From Proteles cristata cristata (taxonomy: Eukaryota; Chordata; Mammalia; Carnivora; Hyaenidae), in contig JAESUZ010004795.1 of the NCBI GenBank assembly GCA_017311185.1, positions 62,001 to 126,000 on the forward strand: a DNA stretch of 64,000 nt, given 5' to 3'. Position numbers and translations under genes: made by a program. Of this stretch, positions 1 to 11,695 are shown one piece after another (position 1 is the first letter of the stretch; the number at the start of each line of letters is the position of its first letter). A model generated the notes under the pieces. It was given only the letters and a program-made list of their open reading frames with translations, made no database searches and was not told where the DNA came from.

Positions 1-400
1 CCTATAGTTTCTCCTTAGCACTTGGCTGGGATTCGAGCGTTCATCTCTTAAAGGATCCGTGGAGCCTGGATCTGGATCTGCACCCCGCCTCCGGAGAGGA
101 GCACCCCAACGTATTGCTGAAACGTCTTTTGCTGGCAGCGGCAGGGTCTTTAGCCCTTGGGGAGGCATTAAACCGTCTTTCCAAAGTGTTCTGGGATGGG
201 GACTGTTCATCCTAGTGCACCTCACAGATCATTAAACCACAGAAAGCAATCCAAGGCCAGCTCCGTTTTCTTCAAGAGCACATACCATGTCTCTACTGCA
301 CTGGTATGATAGTTTCCCCATCTGATTTATTCGTAGCATATATATCAACCTCACAAAAGGACACTCTTCTATTTACAGCAACACAATAAACCTAGAGTCC
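1..400. other. No gene recognised
   Basis: Mixed-composition single-copy-looking sequence with no long open frame, splice-bounded exon or repeat that I can name. It precedes the first SINE. Confidence 0.3.
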
Positions 401-600
401 TTTTATTATTATTTATTTTTGAGATACAAAGAGACACTGTGAGCAGGGGACGAACAGAGAGACAGGGAGACAGAGAATCTGAAGCAGGCTCCAGGCTTTG
501 AGCTGTCAACACAGAGCCTGAGGCGAGGCTGGAACTCAGGAATCATGAGATCATGACCTGAGCCGAAGTTGGACACTTAACCACCTGAGCCACCCAGGAG
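401..600 (-). mobile_element. CAN-SINE, minus orientation
   Basis: Starts with the T-rich complement of the tail and ends in the complement of the tRNA-like head (GAGCCACCCAGGAG). Diverged copy. Confidence 0.85.
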
Positions 601-720
601 ACCAAGGGACATTTTTGTTGTTTTTGGTATATTGAAACACTACCATCCCCTTCTAGCCAAGTTAGTAGTCTTTAAGTTTTAGATTGTAACATTAGCCTGT
701 AATCTTGATTTAACGTTTTT

Positions 721-911
721 CTTAAAGTTTATTTATTTTGCAAAAGAGAGAAAGCATGAGTGGGAGAGGAGCAAAGACAGAGGATGAATCTCAAGCAGGA
801 TCCACAACGTAAGCATGGCAGCACAATACAGGGCTCAAGCTCATGAACCACAAGGTCATGACCTGAACCAAAACTGAACACAGTCTCCTCCAGTTTGACT
901 CACGCCCAGGC
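721..911 (-). mobile_element. CAN-SINE, minus, old
   Basis: AAAGTTTATTTATTTTG tail complement, then GAGAGAAAGCATGAG and TCATGACCTGAACC. The head end is badly eroded. Confidence 0.7.
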
Positions 912-3360
912 TCTTCTCTGATGGACCACTTTGGTAGGAAGATCATTTAGCATTAATAAGCAAACAAAATTAAGAAGATTCAGGAAAAATATTTACTTTT
1001 CACCTCCCTCTTTAAAAAATAATATACACAGAAAAGCTGCCCAGGATGAGAGCAGTCACCACACAGACTACATTGTGATACAAGCCAGGTATGCAAAACA
1101 GAGAGGAACCCAGGAAAGACCATGTGAATAGTTTTCTATGTCCTACTGTTTTAGAGCGGCCCAGAAAATATTTGCTATCAAATACTTTTCATCTGCCTGT
1201 GAATTACATTCTTTCCCTTGGAGGCCCCAGACTTCTGATTCTTTCCTCCTCCCCTTCTTCCTGCTTTCTTTTCTTTCCTCTCCCCAATTCATTCTCCTCC
1301 TCCTTCTCTCCTCATCAAAGACATATATACTCTTCCTATGCAGTTTTCTTGTGTTTCTGGAGAATCCAATCATATACTATTAGATATTTAATTTATCCTG
1401 TTTGTCACATGCCAATGTGCTTCTTAGTCAAAAATAAGAACTTCCTCTGAGGTTCCAGTTCATGCTTTCATATATTCTTCTAAACCATATATGGCTCCTC
1501 TTTTATACCATCAATGTTATGGGAGAAAAAGAAACAGAAAGGCAGGACATACCATGTGTATTCTGGGGGAAATACTGGACACCCATTTCCAGGTCCTAAG
1601 GTATGAGAAGTCTAACTCACATGCACGTTCCTGAGGTACCCAGCACACCACCATGTGAGTAAAAGCTGTGTGCAGAGTAAAAGCTTCATAAACACTGCCT
1701 TAATGATGTGTCTGTTACTTTCCAAATACAGACCTTATCAGCCTATACCTGTTCCAAATACTGTCATGGGTACATACATCTAACACACTGACCTACACAC
1801 TCTAGCTTATGGCTTGAATAATTGTTGCTTCTTTGAGATTTCAACATCACTGATGCTGGGGAAACAAGGAACCCAATGTTCAAGTTTAACCATGGTAGAA
1901 AAGTGGACTTTTTGTTGCCAGCAAGTCTTGAGGTCATATGGAGAATGATTCAGCACTGTACCACTGCTTCCTCTGCATGTCAATGCTCAGGAGTTCTATG
2001 ACGCCCCTTTAAAAACTCCCTGCTTCCTATGTGGCTTTGTAGATTGTCTATAGCCCCTGCTTCAGAGGAAGAAAACAGGTCAAATAATAGGTGTTTCTAA
2101 TAAATCTCATCGGGTCCCTGTTTCTGAACCTATCTGATGTGTCCAAACCCTTTGAGCGCCATCTCAATATCTTCTGAAATGTGTGACATTTGACAGCAAT
2201 GCCCCCAATGATTACATCATCCAGTATCCCCTCCTCTACAACTGCCACTGATCAAGGCCTGGGCATCACAAGAATCATTGTCCTCTTACAGCATCTGGTT
2301 CTTAGTAACACACAGGAATTCAATTCAATCATGAAGATGAAATGGCACTTCCATCATCCTCAGAATCCCACCACGTTTGCCAATTCCTTATCTCTATGAC
2401 TTTTATTCATCAGATGATGCGACAAAGCGCTGCCTGTGACTGTTCAGTTCTGAAAAGGGAGCCACTTCAGGTTCCCACCTTACAGTGGAAAAGGATCTTC
2501 ATATTTTCTTACTTTCTATCCTTTTCCTACAGTATTTAATCACATGAGATAGGTTAACATTGGTGATGGGATAACACTTCACGCTGTAGAATACATGGAA
2601 ATACATTAAAAACAGTTGTTTTTATTAATTAAATGTATTAAGATCACACATAGACGAAGTTATGCATGTCCAGTCCCCTCTATTAGCATACTTCAATATC
2701 CAGAATGCAAGCCTTAAGAAAAGTATTTTGTTGATAACATGTTGTGGGAATACAGACTTCCGGGCCTGAGGTCATAGGTGAAAAGTGTGTATTTATAATT
2801 GTATGCTATTTTGGGGAAGAGTTAGTTATGCCCTTTCGAATCGCTCTGAGTATGTCATCATTTCAACCCCATCAACTGATATTCTCTAACTCTTGCTGTA
2901 GTGAAGATATACCAGTGTTTCACTGAATTTCCACCTTTTTTTCCTTAAAGACAAGCTGGGAAATTATTTTATTTATAATATTCAACAAGATTTTTAGCTT
3001 TAATACGGGTAAAAGAATGATGTTTGGAATACCATTTCATGAGAACTTGCATCAATATTTCCCCACCACCACCATCTCCACGTAGATTTTATCTGTATAC
3101 GGGGTATTATGTTGTCCTTCATCTTCCATGGAGAACGAGGTATGAGTCATAGCTAACAAAGAAAGGGATGTCATATCTTTGATGCACCAATAATTAGCCA
3201 CATAATTTTCCAAAGCCTCTCAGAATAGATGCATTTTGGAAGTATTTTGAGAAGAGAAATACACTAATATATTCTAGTCACAAATATCAGAGAAGGTTCA
3301 TGTGACAAAAAGCAGAGCACAGACTGAACTTAATAATACCTATGCAATAATTGATCTATT
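912..3360. other. No gene recognised, 2.4 kb
   Basis: AT-rich sequence downstream of the unit 1 zinc-finger gene. Only short chance frames are present. I see no KRAB, finger or retroelement signature apart from pyrimidine-rich runs at about 1230-1310. Confidence 0.3.
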
Positions 3361-3556
3361 GAGGGTCACCTGGGTAGTTCAGTTGGTTAAGTATGAACCT
3401 TTGGTGCAGGTAGTGAACTTGCAGTTCGTGAGTTCAAGTCCCTGTCAGGCTCTATGCTGGCAGTTCAGAGCCAAGAGCCTATTTTGGACTCTGCCTCCCA
3501 CTCTCTCTCCCCATTCCCGTATCCTGCAGTCTCTCAAAAATAAAAAGCATTTAAAA
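3361..3556 (+). mobile_element. CAN-SINE, plus
   Basis: GGTCACCTGGGTAGTTCAGTTGG head and CTCTCAAAAATAAAAAGC tail. Possible target duplication ATTGATCTA / ATTGATCCA on the two sides. Confidence 0.85.
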
Positions 3557-3899
3557 GATTGATCCAATTAATCTCTTGAGGCATAATAGCATATACATTG
3601 TGTTTAACCTTGTATTAGTCCTTATCATCAGTATGTTGACAAATGTCTGAATAGTCTACTGCACTACTTTCTAGTGTGGATTCGGTAACACTTATTGACA
3701 TCTGATGTTCAGTAGAATGTTTTCCCAAATATTTATATCCTTCAAGTGACCTTTCATGCATTGTCTGGGGTTTGCTAAAGCGTACATTTAATTGAAGGCC
3801 TTTCCTCATTCATTATGTCTGTACAATATAAATCTCATGTGAACTTTTTGATATTGATTAACGATCAAATTGCACTTATAAGCACTGCTTTTTTTTCCT

Positions 3900-4567
3900 G
3901 TGCATGTTACATTCTATTCTGTAAGTTAGCTATGATATGGAACAAGTCGTGAGGTCCAGCTATAGGATGGGCACATTCTTTACCTTTGTAATGTTTCTCC
4001 TCACCATAAAGTCTGTGATGCCGAGTAAGGTTGAGCAGTCATAAAGGGTTTACACTTTCTTTACAGTTTAAGTTTTTTCTTCAGTATGAATTCTGCGATG
4101 TAGAATGAAGCTTCACCTCTAATGAACAGACTTCCCAAAGTCTTTATATTTGCAAAATCCTCCCCAGTATTCAGTCTCTGATCAGGAGTCAGCATTTAGC
4201 ATTGCTTCAAAGCCTGGCCACACTCTTTAGTATTCAGTGGTTATTCGCCAGGATACATTTTCCTATGTGATGTAAGGAGTGAGCAGTCGACAAAAACGTT
4301 TCTCACATTCCTTAAATTTGAATGATTTGCTCCAGTATGAATTCTGAGATCATGAGAAAATTTTGATTGAAGACTGATGAAAGACCTTATTACATTCTTT
4401 ACATTGGTTTCTATCAAGGTTTCTGTCAAGTATGAATTCAGTGCTGTCAACTAAGGTATAAGGGTCAGTTAATAATCTGGCCATATTCTTTACATTTGTA
4501 GCATTTCAATCTTATGAATTTTGTGATGTCTAATAAGGTGTGAGTGTTGGATAAAGGCCTTGCCACA
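3900..4567 (-). pseudogene. Decayed 3' zinc fingers of unit 1
   Basis: Read on the minus strand, this continues the unit 1 finger array past its stop codon. The 84-base finger period remains visible, with complements of CATTCTTTACATT and CAGTATGAATTCTG recurring near 3970, 4070, 4310, 4400 and 4490. Frameshifts and stops break every finger. The first of them keeps CGKAF and the HH..H spacing directly after the TAA. A little further on, a finger fragment (CYKCKEYGQ) reappears in another frame, which shows at least one indel. It probably belongs to the 3' untranslated region of the unit 1 transcript. It is the relic of a longer array, not a separate gene. Confidence 0.8.
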
Positions 4568-6813
4568 TTAGTTGCATTGGTGAGATTTCTCTCCAGTATG
4601 GGTTCTGTGATGTCTGTAAAGGTTTGAGGCTTGGTTAAAGTCCTTACCACATTCTTTACATTGGTAAGGTTTATCACCAATATGGATTCTGTGATGTATG
4701 TACAGGTCTGACCTGGACTTAAAGGCTTTTCCACATTCTTCACATTGGTAAGGTTTCTCCCCAGTATGGACTCTGTGATGTCGATTAAGATCTGAGGGCC
4801 ATTTAAAGGCCTTTCCACATTCTTTACATTGGTAAGGTTTCTCTCCATTATGGATTCTGTAATGGTTGTAAAGGGTTGAGATGTGGGTAAATGCCTTAGC
4901 ACATTCTTTACATTGGTAAGTTTCCTCTCCAGTATGGATTCTGTGATGTCGATTAAGAGCTGAGTGGTTCTTAAAGGCCTTGCCACATTCTTTACATTGG
5001 TAAGGTTCCTCTCCAGTATGGATTCTGTGATGTCGATTAAGAGCTGAGTGGTTCTTAAAGGCCTTGCCACATTCTTTACATTGGTAAAGTTCCTCTCCAG
5101 TATGGATTCTGTGATGTCGATTAAGAGCTGAGTGGTTCTTAAAGGCCTTGCCACATTCTTTACATTGGTAAGGTTCCTCTCCAGTATGGATTCTGTGATG
5201 TCGATGAAGGTTGGATGAATTGTTAAAGGCTTTGCCACATTCTTTACATTGGTAAGGTTTCTCTCCAGTATGGATTCTTTGATGTTCATCAAGGACGGAG
5301 AGCAACTTAAAGGCTTTGCCACATTCTTTACATTGGTAAGGTTTCTCTCCAGTATGGATTCTGTGATGTCGATGAAGGATGGAGGATTGCTTAAAGGTCT
5401 TGCCACATTCTTTACATTCGTAAGGTTTCTCTCCAGTATGGATTCTGTAATGGTTGTAAAGGTTTGTGATTTGGGTAAAGGATTTGCCACATTCTTTACA
5501 TTCGTAAGGTTTCTCTCCAGTGTGTGTTTTGTGATGCTCATTAAGGGTTGAGGATCGAATAAAGGCCTTGCCACATTCTTTACATTGGTAAGGTTTCTCT
5601 CCAGTATGGATTCTGTGATGGTGATTAAAGGCGGAGTACCAGTTAAAGGCTTTGCCACATTCTTTACATTGGTAAGGTCTCTCTCCAGTATGGATTCTGT
5701 GATGCTCCTTAAGGGTTGAGGATCCAGTAAAGGACTTGCCACATTCTTTACATTGGTAAGGTTTCTCTCCAGTATGGATTCTGTGATGTCGATTAAGAGC
5801 TGAGGTCCAGTTAAAGGCCTTTCCACATTCTTTACATTGGTAAGATTTCTCTTTAGTATGGATTCTGTGATGGTTGTAAAGGGTTGAGATGTGGGTAAAG
5901 GACTTGCCACATTCTTTACATTGGTAAGGTTTCTCTCCAGTGTGGGTTTTGTGATGCTCCTTAAGGGCTGAGGATCGTATAAAGGCCTTGCCACATTCTT
6001 TACATTGGTAAGGTCTCTCTCCAGTATGGATTATGTGATGTTTTTTAAGGACAGAAGGCCGGTTAAAGGACTTGCCACATTCTTTACATTGGTAAGGTTT
6101 CCCTCCAGTTTGAGTTCTGTGATGTTCGGTAAGAGGTGAGTGTTGGGTAAAGGCCGTCCCACGTTTTTTATGAATGTCAGGTTCCTCTCCAGTAAGGATT
6201 GGACTATGTCCATTTACTGATGAGCCATCAATCAAAGTTTTACCACTTTCTTCACATTTGTAAGGTTTACCACATTCTTCACATTTGTAAGGGTTGTCTC
6301 CAGGATGCGCTCGCTGATGTTGAATTTGTGCTGAGCGCCAGCTGAAGCCTCTGCCACCCTGCTGGCAAATGTAACCTTTCTGTCCAGTATGGATTGTCTT
6401 ATTTATATGCAGTCTTGATGACTGGTTAAGCATGTTCCCAGGTTCATTGCATGTACATGCGTTTCTTCCCACATGAAGCCTCTGATGGTCACCAACATTG
6501 GAGGACATGTTAGGAATTTGTCTGCATTCATTGTATTTACAGGGTTTCTCTCCCAAATGTATAGTCTTATGTGCAATAAGATTGGTACTTTGAATAAAAA
6601 CCTCTTCATTATTATTATCTTCATAATGGTTCTCTGGAAAAGGAGTCCCCAGGTGTCTTTGATACCAATCAGTCTTCCCAACCTTGTCCCAGCCTATCAC
6701 TAAGTGTCCATTCTCAAAGGCACTATGTTGATATATACCCACTGACACATTTTGAAAAGAAGATTCCATGAACGTCTTTGGAAGAAGGTTCTCATTAGCA
6801 TTTGAAGATACTG
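4568..6813 (-). CDS. KRAB-ZNF unit 1, zinc-finger exon (18 intact C2H2 fingers)
   Basis: Terminal coding exon of a KRAB zinc-finger repressor, a nuclear sequence-specific DNA-binding protein. The exon opens after a TTACCTTTCAG acceptor at 6814, and its phase fits the KRAB-B exon at 16.5 kb. It supplies 748 of 827 predicted residues. About 90 residues of spacer come first. Four or five degenerate fingers (about 6550-6100) follow, which have lost a cysteine or spacing. Then 18 canonical fingers (Y-x-C-x2-C-x12-H-x3-H, TGEKP-type linkers) run from about 6094 to 4571 at a strict 84-base period. Helix residues at -1,2,3,6 for fingers 1-18 are RSVK, RSAE, HSTN, WSAR, GSTE, WSAH, RSTE, QTNN, QSIR, LSVE, NSNR, NSAR three times, HSTN, WSDR, SSDI, QSNR. 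The frame ends at TAA (4568-4570), where a GAA would be expected in the next finger. No named orthologue is recognised. Confidence 0.88.
4919..5170 (-). repeat. Triplicated finger, 3 x 84 bp
   Basis: Fingers 12, 13 and 14 of unit 1 encode the same 23 residues, with helix segment KNHSALNR. Only the linker lysine/glutamate/leucine codons differ slightly. The DNA copies are almost identical, which indicates a recent in-frame tandem duplication inside the array. Confidence 0.9.
6241..6294 (-). repeat. 27-bp tandem microduplication in a degenerate finger
   Basis: TACCACTTTCTTCACATTTG and TACCACATTCTTCACATTTG start 27 bases apart. In protein this doubles a nine-residue finger start (YKCEECGKP / YKCEESGKT) and spoils the finger spacing while keeping the frame. 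Confidence 0.8.
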
Positions 6814-6851
6814 CTGAAAGGTAACGAATGAAAGTAAAATCATTCTACTTT

Positions 6852-7071
6852 CTTTTTTTAAAATTTTTAATGTTTTATTTATTTCTGAGAGAGTCAGAGA
6901 CAGCGTGAGCAGGGAAGGGTCAGAGAGAGAGGGAGGTACAGAATCCAAAACATACTCCAGGTTCTGAGCTGGCTGTCAGCATAGATCCTGACACGGGGCT
7001 CAAACTCATGAATGTGAGATTTTGACCAGATTCGAACTCGGTTGCTTAACCAACTGAGCCACCCAGGCGCC
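6852..7071 (-). mobile_element. CAN-SINE, minus
   Basis: Lies in the last intron of unit 1, just upstream of the finger exon acceptor. ATGTTTTATTTATTT tail complement, ending CCACCCAGGCGCCTC. Confidence 0.9.
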
Positions 7072-7160
7072 TCTTCACTCTCTACTATCAGATGAATACA
7101 ATGAGAATTTCTTATACTCAAAACTGAAAAAACTTTACCTTAAGGGAAAAATAATCATTT

Positions 7161-7391
7161 TCTTCTTTTTCTTTTAATTTTTATCTACTTTACAGTTTAT
7201 TTCTTTTTTGACAGAGGGAGGGAGAGCATGAGAGGGGGAGGGGCAGAGAGACAGGAAGACACAGAATCTGAGGCAGGCTCCAGTCTCTGAGCTGTCAGCA
7301 TAGAGCCAGATGGGGGACTCAAACCCTCAAATGGTGAGATCACAACCTGAGCTGAAGTCTGATACTTAACTGACTAAGGCACACAGGCACC
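7161..7391 (-). mobile_element. CAN-SINE, minus, old
   Basis: GAGAGCATGAGAGGGGGAG body and GCACACAGGCACC eroded head complement. AATCATT occurs on both sides and may be the target duplication. Confidence 0.8.
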
Positions 7392-7519
7392 TTGAATCAT
7401 TATTTTTTCTACATCACTCAGATTGTATCTGAATTTAATCCCAACTAATATTTTTACAAAGTTAATGTTGGCATATTTTACAATTTGATGGCGTTTCTTT
7501 GTTTTGAAATGAAAAGTTC

Positions 7520-7722
7520 TGGGGTTACTGGGTGGTTCCATGTGTTGGGCATCTGATTCTTGATTTCAGCTCAGGTCATCATCTCTTTTTTCATATGTAT
7601 CAGCCCCACATCCTGCTCTGCACTGATAGTGTGGAGCCTGCCTGGAATTCTCTCCTCTCTATCCCTCATCCACTCACTCCTTATTTCAAAATACATGGGG
7701 AAAAAAACAAACTTAAAAGAAA
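7520..7722 (+). mobile_element. CAN-SINE, plus, old
   Basis: GGGGTTACTGGGTGGTTCC head, TTGATTTCAGCTCAGGTCAT body, A-rich end with several substitutions. Confidence 0.75.
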
Positions 7723-7734
7723 CGAAAATTTTTT

Positions 7735-7945
7735 GCTACCTTGACTCTAAAAATGGATTATATCCTTAAATTCTGCATAATAATGTCTGTTAAGTGCTTA
7801 TTTCATAAGGGCTTTCGTTACAGCTTTCCGTGGTTGATATTAATGAATACACTTTACAATTTTCCTGTGCAGGAAGACATGGCAGTAATTCAAACTCTGC
7901 CTTTTTTCATGAGTGCAAGGTCAGAGATAGTATTATGGCAACAGG
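7735..7945 (+). repeat. Paralogous block A, copy 1 (with 50,515-50,750)
   Basis: Shares an ordered set of words with 50.5-50.75 kb on the same strand: ATGGATTATATNCTTAAATTCTG, then TTTCATAA, CATGGTNGAT/GTGGTTGAT with TTAATGAATA, then GAAGACAT and AATTCAAA. It lies in the last intron of unit 1. Confidence 0.65.
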
Positions 7946-7953
7946 GGAATGTA

Positions 7954-8142
7954 AGGGGCTCAGGAGGTCCAATATCCAACTGTGGCTCAGGTCACAAGTT
8001 CGTGGTCTGTGAGTTGGAGCGCAGGGGGTGGACTCTGTGCTGTCAGCTTAGAGCTAGGAGGATGCTTCAGATGCTCTGTGTCCCTCTCTCTGTCGTCCCT
8101 TGCTCCCTCTGTCTTTCAAAATAAACATTTCAAAAGATTAAA
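7954..8142 (+). mobile_element. CAN-SINE, plus, degenerate
   Basis: GGCTCAGGTCACAAGTTCGTGG body, CTTTCAAAATAAACATTTC tail. The head is poorly conserved. Confidence 0.65.
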
Positions 8143-8320
8143 AACAATTTGACACACTGAATCATAATGCAATCTCATATATAACTACTTAGAAAGTGAG
8201 AAAACATGACATAGTCAGAGGAACTTTATATGATACATGACAAAATTATAAAGTGATTCAATTATTAAAAAATAATGTTAACAATTGAGATTTTATTATA
8301 GGTTGCAAGTTTTGAATTCT

Positions 8321-8535
8321 ATTTATTTATTTATTTATTTTTTAAATTTCAGAAACAGAGATGGCATGACCAGGGGAGGGTCAGAGAGAGGGGGAGACAC
8401 AGAATCCAAACTAGGCTCCAGTCTCTGTGGTGTCAGTCAGCACAGAACCCAACGTAGGGCTCGAAACCATGAACTGTGAGATCGTGACCTGAGCTGAAGG
8501 CAGACATTCAAGTGACTGAGCCACCCAGGTGCCCC
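8321..8535 (-). mobile_element. CAN-SINE, minus
   Basis: (ATTT)n tail complement and GAGCCACCCAGGTGCCCC head complement. Flanked by GCAAGTTTTGAATTCTA and GCAGGTTTTGAATTCTA, a 17-base target duplication with one difference. Confidence 0.92.
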
Positions 8536-8702
8536 TGCAGGTTTTGAATTCTACATGTTCTATCTCCCTTATTACATTACTTTATGTAGAAATTCTAGGG
8601 AAATAATCAGAAATTTAAATTATTTTACCATCGAGGAATGGGACATATAGAGTGGAAATTTCTTATTTTAGTTAATACCATTGATAAATGAACTTTTCTT
8701 TC

Positions 8703-8900
8703 TTTTTCTAAGCTTCGTTAAATTTATTTTGAAAGAGAGAGATAAAGACCAAGTAGGGGAGGAACAGAGAGAGAAGGACACAGAATTTCAAGCTTGCTCT
8801 GTGTTGTCATCACAGAACCCTGTGTGGGACTCAAACTCACTGAGTGTGGGATCATGACTTCAGCTCAACTTAGATGTTCTGCAAAGGATCCACCCAGGTG
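8703..8900 (-). mobile_element. CAN-SINE, minus, shared with unit 3
   Basis: TTTATTTTGAAAGAGAGAG tail and GATCCACCCAGGTG head complement. Relative to gene direction it has the same place and orientation as the SINE at 45.42 kb in unit 3. It therefore probably predates the duplication. Confidence 0.75.
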
Positions 8901-9008
8901 AGGTAAAAACTGAGCTTGTGAAGTGAAATTAAGTGTTAGATTTTCTCATCTTAGGGAGGTACTTTAATATCTGATGAAATTAGTGGGTCTCAATTTTGTA
9001 CAATAAAC

Positions 9009-9019
9009 ACTAAAGCCTC
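9009..9019. repeat. Left target-site duplication of LINE-1 A
   Basis: ACTAAAGCCTC, repeated exactly at 16,070-16,080 after the poly-A of the element. Confidence 0.9.
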
Positions 9020-10851
9020 GGCAAGATGGCGGAGAAGAAGGGAGCTCTGTACTTTCACTTGCGCCCATACATCACACAGAAAAGATCTGAAGCCACAGGA
9101 AACCTTATGAAACCCAAGAGATTGGGAGAAAAAGGACACAGAATTCACTGAGAAAGACTTCTAACGTGAGTGCGAATTGGGGAAGATAAAATCGGGCCAG
9201 GATCAGAGACTCCAGGGTCGGAGGCGATCCCCCTCTGCAGGGAGTGAGAGAGTAAAAAGAGAGTGTGAAACAGAGAAACCTCCGCTCGGGGCATAGAAAG
9301 ACCGTGTGCGCCAAATATCTGCGCACCAGGTCCCCTCGGGCCAACTGGTCCCGGAGGGGCTGAGCGCACAGACTGCTACCTTGTGCTGCTCCTGGCGGCT
9401 GGACTTCAGAGCAGCGGCGCGCCTGCCGCCATTGTCCTCCCGGCGGGCTTGGGCCCCTGGAAGGGCCGCGCGTGGACACCGAGCGTCCGCGCTCCTGGCG
9501 GGCTGGGGCTCTAGAGGGAAGGCAAAGAGCTAAAGACTGGGAGATTTGCCCACGAGTTCGTGTTTCAGGTAACGAGACACAGAGGGACCTGGTTTTCCTC
9601 ACTCCAGCGGGCTCCGCACACCTGGCAGGCAGGCCCCGCGCATGCGCACCAGCCCGACCCAGAGACGGAAGCAGCGATTCTGACTCCGCCCCCAGAGCTC
9701 AGCAGGGAGCCTAGAATAGCCCGAGGGGGTTGTCTGGGAAGCTGTGTCTAAGGCAATTTCAGTGGGGTTCGAAGACTGGGATGTGGAGACTGAGACTGGC
9801 CTGGGTTGAAAAGCGCAACCAACTTCGGCTGCGCCCCTGGTACGGGGAGTTTACACGCTCAAAAAAGCGAGGTGCAGCACTTGGTTCAAGAAGGGACTGG
9901 AGCACCATCACTCTCCTCCCGCAACTGCCAAGGCAGAACTCCCACCTGACGCATTGGATCACGCACGTCACACCCATCCCTGCTTGAGAGCTGCCCTCTG
10001 CCCTTTTTTTTCTTTTCTTTCTTTTTTCCCCAGAACACTGACCTGATTAACTCTGGTCACCGATTTATTTAAACAATCACATTTAGTCCATTCTGTAGAT
10101 GTAAATTCTACACCTACCGATATTTTCATCTGTTTCTCTCAGGAATAATTAGACTATATAGTTTCTCTGGATAACACCGGCGTCCTTCTCTCCCCTATGC
10201 AACCATATTCCACCCTATCTCTCTTTGAAAAAAACTTCTTATCCCTTCTGCCTGTTCATTCTATTTCCAGTTTTGCCTCATCCCCGCCCTGTCTTCTCTC
10301 TCTTTCTCTATACTCTTCAACCAGCACTGCATAGACACGGCTATTTAACTGTAGATGGAAAATCTGGTTATATGCTTTAAACCGTTCTTTGTCCATTGGT
10401 TTTCTTCTTTTTTCCTTTTCTTTTCTCCCTTTTATGTATTTTATATTATTCTTTTGACCCTTTTATGTATTTTATACTTTCTCTTATTCGCCCTCCCTCC
10501 TCCGTCTTTTCTCTTAACTTTTTCGTTTTCCCTCTCGGTTTGCATATTAGTTGAATTAGTCTGTGCATTTGTGTGCTCCTACTCCCTGTGTGTTTGTGTG
10601 TTTCCTTCTCCAGGACAACCTCATGAAACAAGCCAGAGTACACAAGGTGCAGAGTCCCAAATATCACTACAGGTAGGAAAATAAAATAACCAAGGTCCCA
10701 ACAACAGAGACCGAGAGATACCATTCAAAAAACACTCTCTGAAAGGATAGGCCCTGGACAGTCAAAGAGTCTTCTTGGATACAGCAGCGCTTATAGGTGC
10801 AGAGAGCATAACAAGTCTTTAAAACTAACAAGAGCCAGAAAGCTAACTAAG

Positions 10852-11695
10852 ATGATGAAACAAAAGAGCTCTCCTCCAAAGAAACTCCAAGAAGAAATGA
10901 CAGCTAACGAATTGCTCAAAACAGATATCAGCAGCATAACTGAACAAGATTTTAGAATAATAATGGTAAAATTAATAGCTAGGCTTGAAAAAAGCATAGG
11001 GGACATCAAAGAATCTATGGCTACAGAGAGAATGGAAAATAAAAATAGGCATGAAGAATTTTAAAATGCGATAAATGAGATACATAATGAATTACAGGCC
11101 TCCAATGCACGGATTGAAGAGGCAGAAAGAAGAGTAAGTGATTTAGAAGACACCATTATAGAAAAACAAAAAGCTGACAAAAAACAGACAAACTGATCTA
11201 AAAGCATGAAAGAAGAGTTCAAGAGCTCAGCAATATGGTCAAACGCAACAATATCCATATCATAGGAATCCCAGAAAAGGAAGAGAGAGGGATAGGAGCT
11301 GAAGGAGTCCTGAACAAATTATAGCACAGAATTTCCCCAACCTGAGGAAGGAAGTAAATGTTGAAATACAAGAGGCTCAGAAAACTCCCCTCAGACGTAA
11401 TTTGAATGGATCTTCTGCACGGCATTACATAGTAAAAATGGCAAAATACAAGGACAAAGAGAGAATTCTGAAAGCAGCTAGGGAGAAAAGGGCCCTAACA
11501 TACAAAGGGAAATCTATCAGAGTGGTGACAGACCTATCTACTGAAACTTGGCAGGCCAGAAAGGAATGGCAGGAGATCTTCAATGTGATGAACAGTAAAA
11601 ATATGCAGCAAAGAATCCTCTATCCAGCAAGCCTGTCATTCAAAATAGAAGGAGAGATAAAAATCTTTCCAGTAAACAGAAATGGAAAGAATTAG
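10852..11695 (+). pseudogene. LINE-1 A ORF1 remnant
   Basis: Encodes pieces of the L1 RNA-binding coat protein. The N-terminal part (10,852-11,064) ends at a stop after HEEF. A coiled-coil-like stretch (about 11,070-11,400) is broken by stops and frame changes. The C-terminal part (11,402-11,695) keeps recognisable L1 ORF1 features such as ILKAAREKR, TWQARKEWQ and LYPASLSF. The true start could lie slightly upstream, because only the ATG at 10,852 gives a usable frame. Not functional as it stands. Confidence 0.85.

Noticed and set aside
3302..3562. Many small frames with LSVSLSLSDP- or GSVLTAQSLEP-like text across the window
   Set aside because: These are translations of CAN-SINE bodies, whose CT-rich part gives serine/leucine runs.
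5249..5551. Plus-strand repetitive frame opposite the fingers ([10 protein letters not shown] repeats)
   Set aside because: Antisense shadow of the same 84-base repeats.
4465..5994. A 509-codon open frame with a 28-residue period ([14 protein letters not shown] repeats) on the minus strand
   Set aside because: It is the shifted frame of the unit 1 finger array. Highly uniform 84-base units keep an alternate frame open by repetition. No start context or independent support.
9105..9990. GC-rich open frames suggesting a CpG-island gene
   Set aside because: They lie in the LINE-1 A 5' region, which starts with GGCAAGATGGCGG and is bounded by its target duplication.
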